Positions 17,813 to 21,458 of a stretch of 21,458 bases of DNA are shown in pieces. The stretch comes from Phoronis australis (Eukaryota; Phoronida; Phoronidae). The notes beneath the pieces were generated by a model. The model was not told where the DNA came from and did not search any database. It worked only from the letters and a program-made list of their open reading frames with translations. The position numbers were made by a program, and so were the translations under genes. Where the stretch lies: contig NMRA01000013.1 of NCBI GenBank assembly GCA_002633005.1, positions 2,031,711 through 2,053,168 on the forward strand, read 5' to 3'. How positions within the stretch are numbered: the first letter of the stretch is position 1; the number at the start of each line of letters is the position of its first letter.

Positions 17813-19539
17813 ACCAGCGATGCATTCTGTAACACTACATCAGACACTCAGGCGACACCTGTTGTGAGAAATTTCAGTTGTGGAACAGAAACTGTGAATT
17901 TTCTCCCATAATTCAACATTTCAGCCTTGTGGTTCAGTCACTTCAGTGGCGGCCGTTTTGCTAGTCTATGTTTAGATCTCAAGCTTACTTTGTAAAACAC
18001 TCGCATGAGTTTGCATGATCTTACTCTACGAAATGTTCCATAACATTCTGCCACTAGTAGAACATTCCTTGTGTAGAGGCTGATGTCGTAAAAATTATGA
18101 ATAGGCTCAGAATGTGTGACATCACCTCAATGGGACGTCTTCCATCTTGGTTCTCATTGTTATCATCGATTTAGTTAATACGGTATCCTGAATGGTTCAC
18201 AAATGCTGTACCCAAGTTGAAAAATTCTTTCAGTAAAATCAAATTTTGCCTTTTTTGCCTAAGCTGTTCGGAATTTTTGATTATTGTTCGGGTTTTATGC
18301 CAAATTAATTCGCAAAACACAAGGCATTTTTTTAAAAAAACAGTGGTACGCAAAAACTAGGCATTTTAAAGCAAAATTCTAACAGCGTTTTTGAGACATA
18401 ATGTAAAGTTTTCATTTAAAAAACTTTTTAGTAAAATCGGCTGAGGAGTTATTTTGCTATGAATGTAGTTTTCTTCCACATGAAAAATTGACTTAGGAAA
18501 CATGGTTACATGACAATAATGAAGATGCAATAGTAAAAAGCATATTTTTATTACCCTCTATCTTTCTCGTTTCAGAAAATATATACTTTTAATGATTGAC
18601 AAAGTATAGTTTTTTTTTGATATTTGACTTTAAATTGAAGTCATTTATTAAAGTCCTAGATAACTTCAATCTACGTCATTTTATAATAATAATAATGGGA
18701 GTGTGACATAATCACTGTCTTTCGTTTACCGTGGCTGCATTCCATAGAGCAAGTTACTTGCAACAAAATTGTGTTCATACAAGAGCAGGCAGGACAATTC
18801 CAGTGAAACAGTGAGGAAGTGCAGAGGACGAGCATAGTGCGTGCCGATGAAGTGATTGGTTAGCGAGGCTAAAACGTAGCATTATGAAACAAAATTCACT
18901 GTTTTCATTCCATAAGTGAGGACGTCGGCACAAGTGACTTGTGAGTGTCTTGCATCTTTCAACATAGTCCAAAAGTTGTGGCACATTAATTTTGAAGGCA
19001 TGGTGGGTCTCCTCTTTATACTGGGTGATGTAGAACACGCTTTTGAGTGAATAAGTTATATGAAATTGCTTTCAAATATTTTAGTTGGAATGTTGGTCCA
19101 TAAAGGTTCAGTGTACACTTGGCGTTGCTTTGCAAGAGCATTATGTTTCGTTAATGCGTTAGATTTAATCTGATTGTAACTGTGCTAATGTACTCTATAT
19201 TCTGTTATCATCGTTGATGATTTATGGGTAAACAGGGATTTTTTCTTGTACTATTTTTAATAACATTTATAGGAGATGTGATTTTGGTGCCACTGTCTTG
19301 CTTTTCTGGCATATTGTTGCTTTTGTGTCCCAAAAATGTATTTTTGTGATTATTGTTGGATGGGTTAGACTTTTCAATGTTATTAGATTTGACCAGAGCT
19401 GTAAAACAACATGCTGTATAGTGTTTTTGTGATTTTGTTACAAGTTGTCAGTTATCGTGGTGATTTGCCAGACATTTGCTGAAATCAATGTCAGTGTCTT
19501 TACTATTTAAATAGACTTAAAGTACTATGAACATGTGGG

Positions 19540-19600
19540 ATTTGGCCGTAGAGTGTTCAGCTGCTGCTGCTGCTTTAGTGGGTCCGATTCCGCGCCACTT
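19540..19600 (+). repeat. Possible tRNA-like SINE head
   Basis: GGCCGTAGAGTGTTCAGC resembles box A and GGGTCCGATTCCGCG resembles box B, with a GCT repeat between them. A later TAATTGCACACACTG recalls the SINE body at 7270, but the GAACCTGG and tail blocks are not clear. Weak evidence. Confidence 0.3.
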
Positions 19601-20534
19601 CTAATTACTATAAAGTTTACGTTTCTTGCTGAGAATGTGCCTTTACGTGGTCAGTTATTTGGCACTGACAGGCATAATTGCACACACTGCTGCATGCATA
19701 CTATGTAATGCTGTGTAAAGGAACTGGAACTCCTGTTATCAAAGTTTTAGCTAAGACGTCGAAGTGTTTTATGAAAGTAATTTATGACTTTAGACTGAAT
19801 ACTGGTCCTTAACATTACCACTTCACAAGTGCTGACGTCTTGTTTCAGTATAACAAGGAATCAAAAAGTTGTTGTAAACTTGATCACATCTCTATAATCA
19901 CACTTTACCAAACATTTTCATAAACCTGTTCCAATGAAGTGAGTGGCAGTGAAAACCAAGGATAAGACTTTTTATTAATTATTAAAAGGACCGTAAGTCA
20001 ACAGACTATCAGTGCTGTCTTTGAAATTTGAACTCTTGGTCACTTTGTTCGGAGGCACACGTTCTATTGCTATTTAAAAACGTCATTGTTTGCTGAAAAG
20101 GATCGCAGTTGTTGCGGATGTTATATCTGACTTTCACAAGAGTATCATTGACATTTTGCCCTTTTTGGGCACTTGCATATATACGTGTATATTTATATGT
20201 ATTCTGATTGTATTATTTCTTTACTATTTTTAATGTGCTTTAGCATTTATTTTAATTTGAAAATTTACCAGGGTAGTCTATCTATTACGCATTTAGCACT
20301 ATTTATTAATGCACTGTGTTTCTACGCATTTTAATATACAAAAACAACTAATATACATGATTGTAATTCATTGCTTCCATATTTTGTAAATTTTACTTGT
20401 TTTTGAGGCTGAGATTCCATTTTGGCTGTACTTTAAGAGGTATGTGTTTTAATTTTTCTTGTCAGTAATATTTAAATGGCATTTCTTTAGGTAGTTGTAA
20501 TTTTCTATATGCTATACCAAAATTTTCCAATTGT

Positions 20535-20540
20535 AATAAA
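20535..20540 (+). terminator. Candidate polyadenylation signal AATAAA
   Basis: Canonical hexamer 2.7 kb past the CBM-TIR stop codon, followed by T- and GT-rich bases. No transcript evidence. Confidence 0.35.
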
Positions 20541-20766
20541 ATTTTGCAAATTTCGTATTGGTTCTTTAATTTATATGTTTATGTTCACCCTACATACAAA
20601 TCCAATTTCAAGTGTCAAATTCGGAACACGGCGCGTTTTAACGGAACTATGGCTAAGTATAGAATCTCCCGCGATATCCTAGGCGACCGGCAGCGGCGCT
20701 GTGCACTACGATTCCGTTTCCGTCGTCTGCTCCACTGTGCAAAGAAGAAAATTTACTTCATTTTTT

Positions 20767-20968
20767 AAAGAAAATGGAACCTGAGTGACGATGAAAAAAC
20801 AGAAGCTGCTGGTAAGATGTGAATTTTAATCGAAGCCTTAGTGAATCACTCAGAAACTCGCAATACAAAAGAAAATGGAACCTGAGTGACGATGAAAAAA
20901 CAGAAGCTGCTGGTAAGATGTGAATTTTAATCGAAGCCTTAGTGAATCACTCAGAAACTCGCAACACT
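20767..20968. repeat. Perfect tandem duplication, 101-bp period
   Basis: Bases 20767-20863 recur exactly at 20868-20964, both starting AAAGAAAATGGAACCTGAG. The near-identity means the event is recent or is an assembly artefact. No gene is recognised in the unit. The surrounding 20561-20766 includes a short GC-rich patch with no recognised function. Confidence 0.92.
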
Positions 20969-21185
20969 CTCTTTGTCAAACCTTATCTTAAGACGATTTC
21001 CAAAGCAAAGCAATCCCGTCATTATTGCCAACAAGAAAAACGAATGTGGTCTTTTGGGCATTTGAAGACTATTTTAAATACAACAAATTTGTTAAGAATC
21101 GATGGCACAAAACATGTAATAAGCATACAAAAAGAAGTAGGTTTCGCGCGCAAACGCCGTGGACCATAAACAAGTAGTTAAATCG

Positions 21186-21245
21186 TAGTGGTGTAGTGGT
21201 AACGCACGCGCGCGCTGTGCACCAGGTCTTGAGTTAGAGTCAGTG
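21186..21245 (+). repeat. tRNA-like sequence, likely SINE head
   Basis: GTGGTGTAGTGGTAACGC matches a tRNA box A (Val/Gly type), and GAGTTAGAGTC at the right distance is a decayed box B. T-rich sequence follows. No full cloverleaf is formed, so it is not called as a tRNA gene. Confidence 0.4.
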
Positions 21246-21424
21246 TTACTCGTTTTTCGTGTTTTTTTGCCCTTTTTTTCTTGGATAATACTTCAGGAAT
21301 CAAGGAAAATGCTTGATTTTTAGAGGTAAAACCAGAAAAATTTCCCCCCATTCGGTGCTATGCGCATCTACAATGGTGGTTCAGTTTGCGCAAATACTTT
21401 CAGCCGGACAAAATGTTGGCCCCC

Positions 21425-21451
21425 CCTTGTGATATCCTAGATCCGCCACTG
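21425..21451 (-). mobile_element. Possible DNA-transposon terminus at window edge
   Basis: Read on the minus strand the sequence runs CAGTGGCGGATCTAGGATAT. CAGTGGCGGAT is, from memory, a common terminus of hAT-type elements in animals. The opposite end and a target-site duplication were not found in the window. Confidence 0.35.
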
Positions 21452-21458
21452 CGCTAGC

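Larger units (their letters stand above)
17813..20560 (+). other. Probable long 3' UTR of CBM-TIR gene
   Basis: AT-rich sequence with no convincing exon follows the TAG stop. The first canonical AATAAA on this strand after the stop that I found is at 20535-20540, followed by T-rich sequence, giving a possible 2.7-kb UTR. ATTAAA variants occur at 18647 and 19981 and would give shorter ends. Extent is a guess. Confidence 0.35.

Noticed and set aside
10221-18175. Shared TGTTATCATCGAT near 10225 and 18158
   Set aside because: The match is about a dozen bases with weak flanks, too short to claim a repeat.
18775-19038. 87-residue minus-strand open frame (FYITQYKEETHHAF start)
   Set aside because: The first half looks somewhat protein-like, but I recognise no family and found no partner exon or promoter. 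It is antisense to the presumed 3' UTR. A BLASTP hit would reopen it.
17949-21451. One 3.5-kb hAT element between CAGTGGCGG at about 17948 and the terminus at 21451
   Set aside because: Beyond CAGTGGCGG the two ends differ, flanking bases show no 8-bp duplication, and no transposase is present.

Overview
The window is animal nuclear DNA, most likely from a marine or other invertebrate. It is AT-rich, with spliced genes whose introns keep GT-AG borders and run from about 0.1 to 2 kb. It also carries tRNA-derived SINEs, a 5'-truncated LINE, MITE-like elements, microsatellites and one assembly N at 10152. The species cannot be named from sequence alone. There are no bacterial operons, intact tRNA or rRNA genes, or CRISPR arrays. 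All gene models were built by hand by joining exons whose phases agree; none has transcript support here.

Two genes lie head to head around a roughly 450-bp intergenic region (5834-6289). The minus-strand gene (5833 to 432) gives a 494-residue protein if the tentative first exon is right. It has an N-terminal coiled coil, a low-complexity linker, one SAM domain and a basic, helical C-terminus. I do not recognise a named orthologue. The shared upstream region holds a perfect 20-bp palindrome built on TCTCGC/GCGAGA, plus a second CTCGCGAG site.

The plus-strand gene (6290 to 17812, nine exons, 496 residues) is the main discovery. Two tandem carbohydrate-binding-module-like domains (CBM_4_9/CBM22 type) are followed by a C-terminal TIR domain. 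Each CBM copy is encoded by three exons with the same phase series (1, 2, 1), so the pair looks like an internal duplication. The TIR domain spans the last three exons. It keeps a glutamate at the position that, by eye, matches the catalytic glutamate of SARM1-type NAD-consuming TIR domains. A glycan-binding front end joined to a TIR effector suggests a sugar or glycan sensor in innate immunity or cell death. That role is inference.

The introns hold most of the mobile DNA. Intron 1 of the minus gene carries a 516-bp imperfect palindrome. Introns of the plus gene carry two copies of one tRNA-derived SINE, a diverged repeat shared with the minus gene, and an old inverted-repeat element with a younger MITE nested inside it. 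They also carry a 13-bp minisatellite, a dead LINE with a 12-bp target-site duplication, and a foldback element. Downstream of the plus gene lie a probable long AT-rich 3' UTR, a perfect 101-bp-period tandem duplication, a tRNA-like SINE head, and what looks like a DNA-transposon terminus at the right edge.
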